A stretch of DNA of 64,000 bases from a cyanobiont of Ornithocercus magnificus (lineage in GTDB: Bacteria; Cyanobacteriota; Cyanobacteriia; PCC-6307; Cyanobiaceae). Below, one piece after another: positions 17,694-27,404 of the stretch. The stretch covers positions 1,240,001 to 1,304,000 of the forward strand of contig BIMP01000001.1 of the NCBI GenBank assembly GCA_007996965.1. Reading direction: 5' to 3'. The notes under the pieces are model-generated. The model was not told the origin of the DNA. It saw only the letters and a program-made list of their open reading frames with translations, and searched no databases. Every line of letters begins with the position of its first letter. Within the stretch, counting starts at the first letter, position 1. The translations under genes and the position numbers were made by a program.

Positions 17694-18898
17694 TAGACAT
17701 CAACCGGTAGTGCAGTCAGAGTGTGCGACATTACAGGGTCCAGCTGGGGCATTAACTGAGTCTGCAATCGCTCAGCAGACCATTCACCGATCCAATCAAG
17801 AGGAGCTAGAAGCGGATGCTTTCGCCCCCAGAGAGCTGCAGTACCAGCTGCTCCAGCAACCTGAGCTGGGGCCTCGAGGCTGAAGCAAAGACTGTTCCTT
17901 ACAAGACGTTTAGCCCTTCTCAATTCACTAGCTGTGATCGGCATCTCTATTGCCCGAATGAGTTCCGTGCGGACTTCTTGCTCAACTCGCTCTATATCTT
18001 CGGCGCGACAGCATGCCTCAAGCACCACAAGGCTGCCTTGCTCCAGAGTGGTCAGATCCATATCAATGGATTCGACAATTTGCAGCTCTTCTCGTAGGCG
18101 TTGCACTAATCGGCTGCGACGCCCTTCTGCTAGTAGAGTAGTTGCGAGATCAGCGCCGACTAGTTCTTGTTGCGCTAAGGCTGGTGGCTGACTCCACGCC
18201 ATAAATAGCCTGGCAGACCTCAGACGTCTGATCCGCACATCTTGACGCCCAATCTGGAACGGCAGCATACCTGGCTCTTCTGTTGTTGTTGCATGAACTG
18301 GTTGCAAGGCTGCCAACCGGCTGCTCTGCAATCGGCTAGCGAAATTGCTAGGTAAGCTACCAGCAGCGCTAAAGCAGCAGTCGGAGCCTCGATAGCGTCG
18401 CTGGTGGAAGTCAGCCATGCCTTCTGGCGTGCAGGTGCGCAGGCTGTTTTTAAAGCCAAGGATTGGGCGGCCATAAGGATGCCGCAGGCAACATCCCTTA
18501 AGGAGCTTCTGTATAACGTTTTCCTCAGGCTGGTCCCGGTATTGAGCTATCTCCTCTAGTACTACTTCCCGTTCCATTGCGAATGCTTCAGCTTGTAGGG
18601 CTGGGTCCAACACAAGGTCAAGGAGCAGCTCTAGAGCTTCGACACAAGCCTCTGGGGGTACCGTTACATGGAAGTGGACGTCGTCGAATCCTGTTGCCGC
18701 ATTACTGCTTCCTCCAAGGGCCTCGATTCGCCTATCGAACTGGCCAGTAGCCAGACCATTGCTTCCCTTAAACACCATGTGCTCAAGGAAATGAGCGAGT
18801 CCCTCCTCACCTTGACACTCCCAGTAGCTTCCTGCCTTGCACCATAGATCAAGACAAACCAACGGGGCTCGGGGCATTGCTGCGAGCACACAGCACAC
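17693..18898 (-). CDS. M16 family zinc peptidase, catalytic subunit
   Basis: At least 401 residues. The inverted zinc motif HFLEH is intact in GLAHFLEHMVFKGS, with the distal glutamate in the AFAMEREVVLEEIAQY region. The given 5' end is the GTG at 18898, the furthest standard start in frame. Protein-like sequence continues upstream (LPVAGPPLEHWSLCNG) to a stop at 18971-18973 without ATG, GTG or TTG, so the true start may be a CTG or ATT near 18950-18955. It is divergent from pcyA. Confidence 0.87.
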   Translation of the reverse strand: MCCVLAAMPRAPLVCLDLWCKAGSYWECQGEEGLAHFLEHMVFKGSNGLATGQFDRRIEALGGSSNAATGFDDVHFHVTVPPEACVEALELLLDLVLDPALQAEAFAMEREVVLEEIAQYRDQPEENVIQKLLKGCCLRHPYGRPILGFKNSLRTCTPEGMADFHQRRYRGSDCCFSAAGSLPSNFASRLQSSRLAALQPVHATTTEEPGMLPFQIGRQDVRIRRLRSARLFMAWSQPPALAQQELVGADLATTLLAEGRRSRLVQRLREELQIVESIDMDLTTLEQGSLVVLEACCRAEDIERVEQEVRTELIRAIEMPITASELRRAKRLVRNSLCFSLEAPAQVAGAAGTAALWGRKHPLLAPLDWIGEWSAERLQTQLMPQLDPVMSHTLTALPVDV

Positions 18899-18993
18899 GC
18901 CATTACATAAGGACCAGTGTTCAAGGGGAGGTCCGGCGACGGGGAGGTTCAGAATCGCGTGGCAAAGTCCTCATTCTGACGACCACGTTCGCC

Positions 18994-19737
18994 GTGCAGC
19001 ACCTTCCTTCATCGGCTGACGGCCCAAAGCTGCATCCGCTTGTCCAAACGCTTGCCGCTTCTATCCGCGTGGTGCGGGACACAATGCCTGGCATCGTGCC
19101 ACTGGTAATCGACCCAAATCTCATGGATATCAGCGGTGCTCTTGACAACCAAACTTTGTCTATTCGCAATGAGCTTCACCGCTGCCGTGGTATGCGCAAA
19201 CTCCACCTCGAAACAGCTCGCCTGGGAGCTGGTCTCGAGATCCTGCACTGTGTTTTCTTTCCTGACCCCTGTTTCGATCTTCCGGTCTTCGGAACTGACG
19301 TTGTGATAGGCCCATCCGGTATTTCCGCTGCTATTGTCGACCTTTCACCAGTTGCGTCTACATTGCCTGCTGCAATAGAAAACCAGCTTGAAAGCAGGAC
19401 ACCTCCACCGTTTCGCCAGGCAAGAAAACTACCTGCTTGGGGATCGATCTTCTCCCCTCATGTCTGCTTTATTCGCCCAGCAGACTCACAAGAGGAAAGC
19501 TGGTTTGTAGAGGAGGCACTTGATTATCTGCGGATTCTTGTGACAGCTGCAGAGACAGCCAGGCCCGAGGAACCCTCCGCAGGCCCTACAATTGGTAGAT
19601 ATTACGGGCAGGTCGGATATTGCCGACAGCAGAAACGAAACGACAAGACCCGGCGCGTCTTGGCGAGGGCCTTCAACTCCGATTGGGCCGATCACTACAT
19701 AGAAAAGCTACTTTTCGACGACCCATTGCCGCCCTAA
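18994..19737 (+). CDS. pcyA: Phycocyanobilin:ferredoxin oxidoreductase
   Basis: About 247 residues from a GTG at 18994; the frame is open further upstream but that stretch is antisense to the M16 gene and not PcyA-like. The motifs IRNELHRCRGMRKLHLE, LHCVFFPDPCFDLP(V)FG, SAAIVDLSPV and QKRNDKTRRVL define PcyA. The Glu and Asp residues of the active site are present in FDLPVFGTDVV. It reduces biliverdin IX-alpha to phycocyanobilin with ferredoxin electrons for phycobilisomes. The stop is 14 bp before the devB start proposed here. Confidence 0.95.
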   Translation: MQHLPSSADGPKLHPLVQTLAASIRVVRDTMPGIVPLVIDPNLMDISGALDNQTLSIRNELHRCRGMRKLHLETARLGAGLEILHCVFFPDPCFDLPVFGTDVVIGPSGISAAIVDLSPVASTLPAAIENQLESRTPPPFRQARKLPAWGSIFSPHVCFIRPADSQEESWFVEEALDYLRILVTAAETARPEEPSAGPTIGRYYGQVGYCRQQKRNDKTRRVLARAFNSDWADHYIEKLLFDDPLPP

Positions 19738-19751
19738 CTCACCATCCCTGG

Positions 19752-20636
19752 ATGTGGTTGCTGAGTGGAGGTCTCGGCATTCTTATTACACCTAGCCTTG
19801 TGCAGTTAGTACATCAACCAATACTAAGCTCTGATAATGTTGCGGTTACATCGACTCGGCGTGTTGAAGGTGTTGCCGCCCTAGGTCAGCTGGAGCCTGC
19901 TGGTGATGTACGTCGCCTGGCTGCTCCTTCTAGTGGGTTTGGTGGTACACCAAGAATCACACGCCTTTTCGTACAAGAGGGCAGCAAAGTTGCGCGAGGC
20001 GAAGTGCTTGCTGAGTTCGATAGCCGACCAAAAATTCTTGCTGATATTGCTGCAATCGATGCCCGTCTGCGCAGCCTTAGCCAACAAATCACTATAAAAA
20101 AGAGAGAGATCAGCCGCTATAACCGCGTTGCCACCATGGGGGCTGCGGCAATGGTTACTCTTGAGAAGAAGCAGGATGACCTAGTCCAGCTTGAGGGTAG
20201 GCGCCGCGAAGCTATGGCTGACCGCATTGGACTACGTGCCGATCTTGCAGATAGCCAACTTCTTTCACCAATCGATGGGCTTGTCTTACGCCTGTACAGC
20301 CGTGAGGGTGAGCGTCCGGATGCAGACGGAGTACTTGAAGTGGGTGCCAGCCAAGCCATGCAAGCGGCCATTGAGGTTTATGAGTCAGATATCAACCGCA
20401 TTCGTCCCAATCAGGTTGCAGTGCTTACTAGTGAGAACGGTGGTTTTACGGGAACACTGCGCGGTCGCGTGATACGGATCAGCCCACAAGTACGGCAGCG
20501 GCGTGTCCTCTTCACTGATCCCACAGGTGATGCCGATGCTCGCGTTGTGGAGGTGAGGGTCGCACTTGATGCTGATTCTGCTGAGCGAGTTAGTAGCCTT
20601 GCTGGCATGAAAGTAATCGCTCGCTTCCAAACCTGA
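19752..20636 (+). CDS. devB: DevB-type membrane fusion protein (HlyD family)
   Basis: About 294 residues from the ATG at 19752; a longer frame from 19620 would overlap pcyA by 118 nt. An N-terminal membrane anchor (WLLSGGLGILITPSLVQLV) precedes a lipoyl/barrel-sandwich domain (GALG-like VAALGQLEPAGDVRRL) and a short coiled coil (IKKREISRYNRV...LEKKQDDLVQLEGRR). It bridges the inner-membrane ABC transporter to an outer-membrane channel. Followed after 4 bp by devC. Confidence 0.88.
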   Translation: MWLLSGGLGILITPSLVQLVHQPILSSDNVAVTSTRRVEGVAALGQLEPAGDVRRLAAPSSGFGGTPRITRLFVQEGSKVARGEVLAEFDSRPKILADIAAIDARLRSLSQQITIKKREISRYNRVATMGAAAMVTLEKKQDDLVQLEGRRREAMADRIGLRADLADSQLLSPIDGLVLRLYSREGERPDADGVLEVGASQAMQAAIEVYESDINRIRPNQVAVLTSENGGFTGTLRGRVIRISPQVRQRRVLFTDPTGDADARVVEVRVALDADSAERVSSLAGMKVIARFQT

Positions 20637-20640
20637 AGTT

Positions 20641-21816
20641 ATGAAACTTCTCCGGCGGCGATTTCGAATCCCACTTGCATGGCTTCTACTGTCTCGTCAG
20701 CCTCTGCGTTTGCTAGTCGCACTAGCAGGTATTAGCTTCGCAGGGATTCTGATGTTCATGCAACTTGGTTTCCGAGACAGCTTGTTTGACGCCAGTGTCA
20801 CAGTGCACAACCGTCTAGATGCCGATCTAATCCTAATTAGTCCAAGCTCTAACAGTTCAGTCCGCATGTCTGGATTCCCCCGTCGCCGTCTTGTCCAGGC
20901 CATGGCTGATCCTGATGTTAGTAGTACTACCTCAGTTAACTGGGGCATAACACTCTGGCGTAACCCGGAGACCCGCGGCACTCGCACTATTCTTGCACTG
21001 GGATTTAAACCAGGAGATCCCTTTTTTCTCGATTCTTCTCTAGCAGTCAAGGCTAGCCAACTGACTCAACGTGGCCGCATACTGTTCGACGAATTATCAC
21101 GGCCTGAGTTTGGTCCTATTGCCAATTGGTTTCGTGAAGGACGTACTATTGAAAGTGAAATTAATGGCAGACGTGTCCGCGTAGTTGGTCTTGTCCAGCT
21201 TGGAACAAGCTTTGGAGTTGATGGCAATTTGCTCACCAGTTCTGAGACTTATCATGACTTGATACAGAATACACCTCCAGGTAGCATTGAACTGGGATTA
21301 ATACGCCTACAACCTGGCGTCGCTGCTAAGCCAGGCACAGTAGCAAAGAGACTTCAGGCTATGCTTCCTGATGATGTCAGAGTCTTAACCAAACAGGAAT
21401 TCATAAATTTCGAGCAGGATTATTGGCGCAGTAGCACCTCAATTGGTTTCATTTTCACACTTGGGGCCGCTATGGGATTTGTGGTTGGTTGCGTGATTGT
21501 TTACCAAGTACTTCAAACAGATGTCAGTGATCATCTTCCTGAGTATGCCACTCTTATGGCTATGGGATACAAAATTAGGAGCTTGCTTGGTGTTGTTATC
21601 CGAGAGGGGCTAATGTTAGCAGCTTTAGGATATGTCCCGGCTTGGCTAGCAGGACAAGGACTTTACATGATTACTCGTCAGGCAACGCGGCTTCCAGTTG
21701 CCATGGATCTCAGCCGAGCCATAACTGTACTGGTAATGATCATAGTCATGTGCATGTTATCAGCTGTGCTGGCAATGAGGCGGCTTGTCGATGCTGATCC
21801 AGCAGAGATCTTCTGA
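20641..21816 (+). CDS. devC: DevC-type ABC transporter permease
   Basis: 391 residues. One membrane segment near the N-terminus (LLVALAGISFAGILMFMQLGFRDSL) is followed by a large extracytoplasmic domain and three C-terminal segments, the FtsX/MacB-like layout. EYATLMAMGYKIRSLLGVVI is the typical cytoplasmic coupling loop. In heterocystous cyanobacteria DevBCA exports envelope glycolipids; the substrate in a unicellular species is unknown. The stop abuts the devA start. Confidence 0.9.
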   Translation: MKLLRRRFRIPLAWLLLSRQPLRLLVALAGISFAGILMFMQLGFRDSLFDASVTVHNRLDADLILISPSSNSSVRMSGFPRRRLVQAMADPDVSSTTSVNWGITLWRNPETRGTRTILALGFKPGDPFFLDSSLAVKASQLTQRGRILFDELSRPEFGPIANWFREGRTIESEINGRRVRVVGLVQLGTSFGVDGNLLTSSETYHDLIQNTPPGSIELGLIRLQPGVAAKPGTVAKRLQAMLPDDVRVLTKQEFINFEQDYWRSSTSIGFIFTLGAAMGFVVGCVIVYQVLQTDVSDHLPEYATLMAMGYKIRSLLGVVIREGLMLAALGYVPAWLAGQGLYMITRQATRLPVAMDLSRAITVLVMIIVMCMLSAVLAMRRLVDADPAEIF

Positions 21817-22554
21817 ATGACTTCTCCAAAACTTTCCAGTGCTACCAGGAACAGATTCATGATCGGACGCTATGATACAACTGTTGCAATTGATTCTCTT
21901 AGCCATTGCTACGGCCGTGGTGCAGCCCGGCGTCACGTATTGCATAGTATAAATCTGCATATTGATCCAGGTGAGGTAGTCTTGCTCACTGGCCCATCTG
22001 GATGTGGAAAAACCACTCTGCTGACATTAATTGGTGCACTCCGGCAGGTACAAGAGGGAAATTTGCGTGTTCTCGGAGAACAACTACTAGGCTCTAGTCG
22101 CGGATCACGCCAGCGCTTACGTCGTCAGATTGGCATGATCTTTCAAGGACACAATTTACTTCGCTGTCTTACCGCTGAGCAGAATGTGCAGATGGGTGCT
22201 GATCTATTGCCCGGGCTTTCGTATAGAGCACGTCGCGAGCAATCTAGAGAATGGTTGCGTGCAGTCGGCCTTGACCATGAACTTAGCAAGCTTCCGCATG
22301 ACCTTTCTGGTGGACAGAGACAGCGAGTAGCGATAGCACGCGCTCTGGCAGCACATCCGAAGCTTCTACTAGCCGATGAGCCTACCGCCGCACTTGATAG
22401 TGTAGCTGGGCGTGAGGTGGTGGATTTGCTTAAGCGGTTAGCTCGTGATCAAGCATGCTCCGTACTGATGGTTACCCACGATCCACGCATACTCGATGTG
22501 GCAGATCGACTAGTGAGAATGGAAGATGGCCACCTTTTCCCCGTAACTGATTAG
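21817..22554 (+). CDS. devA: DevA-type ABC transporter ATPase
   Basis: 245 residues. Walker A GPSGCGKTT, Q-loop IFQGHNLL, signature LSGGQRQRVAIARAL, Walker B LLLADEPTAALD and the switch histidine in MVTHDPR are intact. The closest relatives are LolD/MacB/DevA type ATPases. It starts directly after the devC stop, completing devBCA. An internal ATG 15 codons downstream (FMIGRYDTT region) is an alternative start. Confidence 0.92.
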   Translation: MTSPKLSSATRNRFMIGRYDTTVAIDSLSHCYGRGAARRHVLHSINLHIDPGEVVLLTGPSGCGKTTLLTLIGALRQVQEGNLRVLGEQLLGSSRGSRQRLRRQIGMIFQGHNLLRCLTAEQNVQMGADLLPGLSYRARREQSREWLRAVGLDHELSKLPHDLSGGQRQRVAIARALAAHPKLLLADEPTAALDSVAGREVVDLLKRLARDQACSVLMVTHDPRILDVADRLVRMEDGHLFPVTD

Positions 22555-22594
22555 TTTGGTTAAATAGCAAGAGAACTCAACAGATCGCACAAGC

Positions 22595-22750
22595 ATGGCC
22601 AAGCGTAGAAATCTCAAAAAAGAGAAGCAGGAGCGCAACCGCGCCTATGCTCGCAAGTTCAAGAAACGGAAGATGCGCAACGACGGACGAGGTGAGGGAG
22701 CTGGCAACGGAGTAACTGGGACTGCTCACAATGGTGGTGCTGCTGACTAG
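22595..22750 (+). CDS. Small highly basic protein
   Basis: 51 residues. The first 36 residues are lysine- and arginine-rich (AKRRNLKKEKQERNRAY, then ARKFKKRKMRNDGRG), followed by a glycine/alanine-rich tail. The composition suggests RNA, ribosome or DNA binding. I recall near-identical small proteins in picocyanobacteria without assigned function. It stands alone between devA and a glycosyltransferase. Confidence 0.72.
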   Translation: MAKRRNLKKEKQERNRAYARKFKKRKMRNDGRGEGAGNGVTGTAHNGGAAD

Positions 22751-22848
22751 ACACTTGCATTGAGGTCGTGCTTCAATCCTGATAAAGACAAAGTAGTAGT
22801 CCTTACAGACGTATTTTACCTGCACTGTGGCAAGCAGCCAAGCAGCTG

Positions 22849-23802
22849 ATGTTTATTAGCGTCGTCATTCCTACATATAACCGGCGCCCGATCCTAGAAA
22901 AGTGCTTGTTAGCTCTCGAATCTCAGGCAGGTCTCTCTATACCTGATGAATCTACTCCTAAAGTTATTGAGTATGAGGTCATCGTTGTCGATGACGGTTC
23001 TACCGATGGCACTCCTAACTGGCTGCGTCTACAGAGCACAAAGTTCCCTCACGTCTGTCTTGTTGAACAGAAGCACAGCGGTCCTGCTGAAGGACGTAAT
23101 CGTGGTGTCTTACAAGCCCACGGGGACATAATCATTTTTATTGATAGTGACCTCGTCGTTAAAGAGAATTTTCTATCATGTCACGCCAGAGCGTTAAGTA
23201 GAAGCTGGAGCTGTCGCGGCAACCGGCTCACGTTCACATATGGCGCAGTGATCAATACAACGAACTTTGAAAACCCTACGTCAGAACCATATAAACTCCG
23301 TGATTTATCCTGGGCATACTTTGCTACTGGCAATGTAGCTATAGACCGAAAAGTTCTCGAGCAATCAGGTATGTTTGATACAAGTTTCTACTTGTACGGC
23401 TGGGAAGATCTTGAGCTTGGCGAACGGTTGCGACAGATGGGTGTAGATATGATTCGCTGCCCTGAAGCACTGGGGTATCATTGGCACCCACCTTTTCATT
23501 TAGACCAGATCCCCGATCTGATTCGTATTGAACATGAGCGGGCAAAGATGGGCATTGTCTTTTATCAGAAACATCCCACCTGCCGTGTTCGGCTTATCAT
23601 CCAATTCACTTGGCTGCACCGTCTTTTCTGGGAGCTAATGACTTTAGGTGGACTACTCAATGAGCATAGCCTCCGCCCTCTGCTAGCTTATCTCATAAGT
23701 CACGGCTACCCAGGAGTAGCAATGGAAATATTGCGTCTGCCCTTAAACCTTATAGTTGTGCGGGCGCTCCGGCATGAGGTCGCTTTGATCAGGAGGCGCT
23801 AG
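22849..23802 (+). CDS. Glycosyltransferase family 2
   Basis: 317 residues. The GT-A fold is clear: VVIPTYNRRPILEKCLLAL, VVDDGSTDGTPNW, GPAEGRNRGV and the metal-binding IFIDSDLVV (DxD-like). WEDLELGERLRQMG is the acceptor-side ED motif. The C-terminal 80 residues are hydrophobic in parts (FTWLHRLFWELMTLGG) and may contact the membrane. Donor and acceptor sugars are unknown; surface polysaccharide synthesis is likely. Confidence 0.88.
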   Translation: MFISVVIPTYNRRPILEKCLLALESQAGLSIPDESTPKVIEYEVIVVDDGSTDGTPNWLRLQSTKFPHVCLVEQKHSGPAEGRNRGVLQAHGDIIIFIDSDLVVKENFLSCHARALSRSWSCRGNRLTFTYGAVINTTNFENPTSEPYKLRDLSWAYFATGNVAIDRKVLEQSGMFDTSFYLYGWEDLELGERLRQMGVDMIRCPEALGYHWHPPFHLDQIPDLIRIEHERAKMGIVFYQKHPTCRVRLIIQFTWLHRLFWELMTLGGLLNEHSLRPLLAYLISHGYPGVAMEILRLPLNLIVVRALRHEVALIRRR

Positions 23803-23958
23803 CTCAGACCTTTGATATGCTTGGCTAGCTATATTCACTCCGCACACCTGTCTGTTTCGGGTGATGCAGCGAGCTTAACTCCTTCATTTCTTGACGGGTG
23901 ACAGAGAGCAGCAGCATCCCTGGCAGGTGGAGGCGAACCCGGAACCCTACAGTAAGGT

Positions 23959-24678
23959 ATGGCTATTGTCACTCTCGCTGAAATGATGGAGTCTGGTGCC
24001 CATTTTGGGCACCAGACTCGCCGCTGGAACCCCAAGATGTCTCGCTACATCTACTGTGCGCGCAATGGTGTTCACATCATTGATCTTGTTCAGACAGCGG
24101 TCTGTATGAATAGTGCTTACAAGTGGGTTCGCTCAGCAGCCCGCAGTGGTAAGCGGTTCCTATTCGTAGGTACCAAAAAGCAGGCTTCTGAGGTAGTCGC
24201 GCAAGAGGCTGGGCGCTGTGGATCTGCCTATGTGAACCAGCGCTGGCTGGGCGGTATGCTCACTAATTGGACAACTATGAAGGCACGTATCGATCGACTC
24301 AAAGATCTTGAGCGTATGGAATCCAGTGGTGCCATTGCAATGCGGCCTAAGAAGGAGGCTTCTGTACTGCGTCGCGAACTCGAGCGTCTGCAGAAGTATC
24401 TGGGCGGGCTTAAGTCTATGCGTCGCCTTCCTGACATCGTCGTGCTGGTAGATCAGCGTCGTGAAACTAATGCCGTCCTCGAGGCTCGGAAGCTAGACAT
24501 TCCCTTGGTCTCGATGCTTGATACGAACTGTGACCCCGATCTTTGTGAGGTGCCCATTCCCTGCAATGACGACGCAGTTCGATCAGTGCAGCTTGTACTC
24601 AGCCGCCTTGCAGACGCTATTAATGAAGGCCGACATGGTTACCAAGATCAACCAAGTGCTGAATCTGGTGAAGGCTAA
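23959..24678 (+). CDS. rpsB: 30S ribosomal protein S2
   Basis: 239 residues, starting [20 protein letters not shown], the S2 signature. [28 protein letters not shown] and [13 protein letters not shown] are all conserved. It belongs to the small ribosomal subunit and is followed by tsf, the common rpsB-tsf order. The 156 bp upstream should hold the operon promoter. Confidence 0.98.
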   Translation: MAIVTLAEMMESGAHFGHQTRRWNPKMSRYIYCARNGVHIIDLVQTAVCMNSAYKWVRSAARSGKRFLFVGTKKQASEVVAQEAGRCGSAYVNQRWLGGMLTNWTTMKARIDRLKDLERMESSGAIAMRPKKEASVLRRELERLQKYLGGLKSMRRLPDIVVLVDQRRETNAVLEARKLDIPLVSMLDTNCDPDLCEVPIPCNDDAVRSVQLVLSRLADAINEGRHGYQDQPSAESGEG

Positions 24679-24753
24679 GCTCACCAAACACTTAAGTTTG
24701 TGCTGTTAGTGCACTTAAACTCTCCCTCTTGATTACCCCTTCGACTAATCTTT

Positions 24754-25419
24754 ATGGCCGATATACCAGCCAAGTTTGTCAAAGATCTGCGCGAGAAAAC
24801 CGGTGCAGGAATGATGGATTGCAAGAAGGCTCTAGCAGCGACTGAAGGCAGTATGCCTAAGGCTGTTGAGTGGTTGCGGCAGAAAGGAATTGCTAGTGCT
24901 GAGAAGAAGTCCGGTCGCACTGCCGCAGAAGGTGCCATCGGCAGCTACATTCACACCGGCGCTCGTTTAGGTGTATTACTAGAGCTAAACTGTGAAACCG
25001 ACTTCGTAGCACGCGGAGAGATATTCCAAACACTTCTGCGGGACATTGCTATGCAGATTACTGCTTGCCCGAATGTTGAGTATGTTAGCGTTAATGAAAT
25101 TCCTGAAGAGGTACTACAGCGCGAGAAATCTATTGAGATGGGTCGCGAGGACCTTTCCGAAAAGTCAGATCACATAAAGGCAAAGATTGTTGAGGGCCGG
25201 ATTAGCAAGCGCCTCAAGGAGATAACCCTAATGGACCAGCCCTTTATCCGAGATAGCTCTATCAGCATAGCCGAGCTTGTTAAGCAGGTAGCTAGTAGGA
25301 CTGGAGAGAATATCAAAGTTCGTCGTTTTACTCGTTATACTCTAGGTGAAGGAATCGAGATTAGTAAATCTGACTTCGCTGCCGAGGTAGCATCTATGCA
25401 GAATGTTGCTTCGCTCTAA
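24754..25419 (+). CDS. tsf: Elongation factor Ts
   Basis: 221 residues. [19 protein letters not shown] and [11 protein letters not shown] are the conserved N-terminal and core motifs. EF-Ts recycles EF-Tu by exchanging GDP for GTP. The length is that of the cyanobacterial short form without the extra coiled-coil motif. It lies 75 bp after rpsB. Confidence 0.98.
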   Translation: MADIPAKFVKDLREKTGAGMMDCKKALAATEGSMPKAVEWLRQKGIASAEKKSGRTAAEGAIGSYIHTGARLGVLLELNCETDFVARGEIFQTLLRDIAMQITACPNVEYVSVNEIPEEVLQREKSIEMGREDLSEKSDHIKAKIVEGRISKRLKEITLMDQPFIRDSSISIAELVKQVASRTGENIKVRRFTRYTLGEGIEISKSDFAAEVASMQNVASL

Positions 25420-25511
25420 TTTTTTCTATCAAAAAGGATTGAACATGCTACTTGATCTAGTAAATGTGATAGGCTAAGCCATTCTAACTCTGCGATTCTG
25501 ACGGTCGGCCT

Positions 25512-27329
25512 TTACCTTTTCTCTATATTATTAATATTATGCACAGCATTTCTAGCCGACACTAGTAAGTCAGTGACAACTTGGTCGCCCAGATGGTAAA
25601 CGTGGTCACCAAAACTCCGCCGGCCACCAGTTTCTTTCCAGCTAATCAGTAGTGGCTTAATAGTTTGCTCGAGATCATGAAGCGGCATCTGCTGAAGGAA
25701 GGGTTTCGCCAAACGTTGTAGGTCTGGGCAGCCTCCAAGCCAGAGTTGATATTGGTTAAGACCGCTTCCAACAAGAGCGAGCTCTGCCATATAGGGTCGT
25801 GCACAACCATTTGGGCAGCCAGTCATACGCACCAGTATGGATCGGTCGATCTTTAGCTCCTGAAGCTGAGCACTGAGGCGCTCAAGCACATCTGGTAGTA
25901 TTCTCTCTGATTCAGTTATAGCTAAGCCACAAGTTGGTAGAGCAGGGCAAGCAATAGAGTGTTTTGATAGAGGTATAGAGGCATTAGAGGTGAAGAATCC
26001 AATCTGATCTAGTGCCCGGCGGACACTTGCACGCTGAGATGTACCTATATTACAGAGTAGTAGATCCTGGTTAGGGGTTAGGCGGACATCAAGCTGATGG
26101 ATTTCGACAACTTGCCGTAGACCAGACTTCATTTCACCGTGCAAGCGCCCACAGAGCAGCGGTAGGCCCACGAACCAAAGACCTGGACGCTGCCGGTGCC
26201 AGCCAAGATAATCGATAAACTTTGGACGCTTTTCCTGTCGAGCAGTTTGCAAACGACCCTGAAAGTAGTGGCTGATGAGTCTGTGGTGGAACCACTCGAT
26301 ACCACGGTCGTGGATTAGATATTTCATGCGGGCATGGCGGCGTACACGGCGGTCGCCATAGTCACGTTGTAGAGCAACAATAGCCTGCAGCAGGTCCAGA
26401 ACATTGTCAGCATCAACATAGCCAAGTGGATCAGCTATGCGAGCAAAGGTTTCTTCCTTGTTGTGAGTACGCCCCATACCCCCACCAACATAAATATTGC
26501 ACCCACATAGCTTTCCTGCAGGATTTGTAAAAGCAACCAAGCCGATATCTTGGGTAAGTAGGTCCACTGAGTTATCACCAGGGACTGTCACTGCCACCTT
26601 GAACTTCCGTGGCAGGTAAGTATCGCCGTAAAGTGGTTCGTGAGTACTTCCGGAAAAGACACCGCCCTTCCGCTGACGTTCGCGAGCGGCTCTTACAGCA
26701 CTAGATGGTTGAAAGCGGTAACTGTGGTCGCCGTCGACCCACATATCAAGGTAGGAACCTTCGGCTGTCTCTGGGCTTAATAGGTTAGCGATGTCGTCAG
26801 CCAGCTTTCGCGCAGCAGGGTAAGCGCCCCTCTCAAACGGCGCAGCAGGTGCCATGACATTGCGGTTGATATCACCACATGCTGCCAAAGTGGATCCGAG
26901 ATTCCGAACTATAGTACCAACAACTTCCTTCAGATTGGACTTAGCGATGCCATGCATTTGAAAGGCCTGACGTGTGGTTACTCGTAGGCTGCCATTACCA
27001 AAGCGGTTAGAGAGATCATCAAGTGCAAGAAAAAGATGAGCAGGAATATGACCACCAGGGCTGCGCAGACGAAGCATCATCTGCCAACACTTTGATTTGT
27101 CAGTTTTACGTAGTTCTCGGTGATTTTGTTGATAGCTACCGTGGAACTTAAGAATTTGGACTGCATCCTCACTGAAGCGAGCTTCCTCATTGCCGAGCTC
27201 AGCAAGGAGAGGCTCACGTAGGTGGGAACTGTCGATTTTGCGCTGTTCGGGCCTGAGAATCGGTAGAGTGGCCAGAAGATCTAGCTCCTCGGGTAGATCT
27301 GAGATCGAGGTTGTAAAGCCTTGACTCAC
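25512..27329 (-). CDS. sir: Ferredoxin-dependent sulfite reductase
   Basis: About 605 residues from a GTG at 27329; the longer frame to 27467 overlaps glyS. The siroheme/[4Fe-4S] cysteines are in CPALPTCGLA and GCPNGCARP. LRSPGGHIPAH, RVTTRQAFQMHG and FTNPAGKLCGCNIYVGGGMGR support the NiR/SiR fold. It reduces sulfite to sulfide with six ferredoxin electrons. It is divergent from glyS with about 75 bp between the starts, and its 3' end converges on tsf. Confidence 0.94.
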   Translation of the reverse strand: MSQGFTTSISDLPEELDLLATLPILRPEQRKIDSSHLREPLLAELGNEEARFSEDAVQILKFHGSYQQNHRELRKTDKSKCWQMMLRLRSPGGHIPAHLFLALDDLSNRFGNGSLRVTTRQAFQMHGIAKSNLKEVVGTIVRNLGSTLAACGDINRNVMAPAAPFERGAYPAARKLADDIANLLSPETAEGSYLDMWVDGDHSYRFQPSSAVRAARERQRKGGVFSGSTHEPLYGDTYLPRKFKVAVTVPGDNSVDLLTQDIGLVAFTNPAGKLCGCNIYVGGGMGRTHNKEETFARIADPLGYVDADNVLDLLQAIVALQRDYGDRRVRRHARMKYLIHDRGIEWFHHRLISHYFQGRLQTARQEKRPKFIDYLGWHRQRPGLWFVGLPLLCGRLHGEMKSGLRQVVEIHQLDVRLTPNQDLLLCNIGTSQRASVRRALDQIGFFTSNASIPLSKHSIACPALPTCGLAITESERILPDVLERLSAQLQELKIDRSILVRMTGCPNGCARPYMAELALVGSGLNQYQLWLGGCPDLQRLAKPFLQQMPLHDLEQTIKPLLISWKETGGRRSFGDHVYHLGDQVVTDLLVSARNAVHNINNIEKR

Positions 27330-27404
27330 TCTCGTTACAACGAGCTGGCACAAAGTTAGCGAAGCGAGCCCACAATAGAGTCGTTTTCCTTGCGTATATC
27401 CAGA

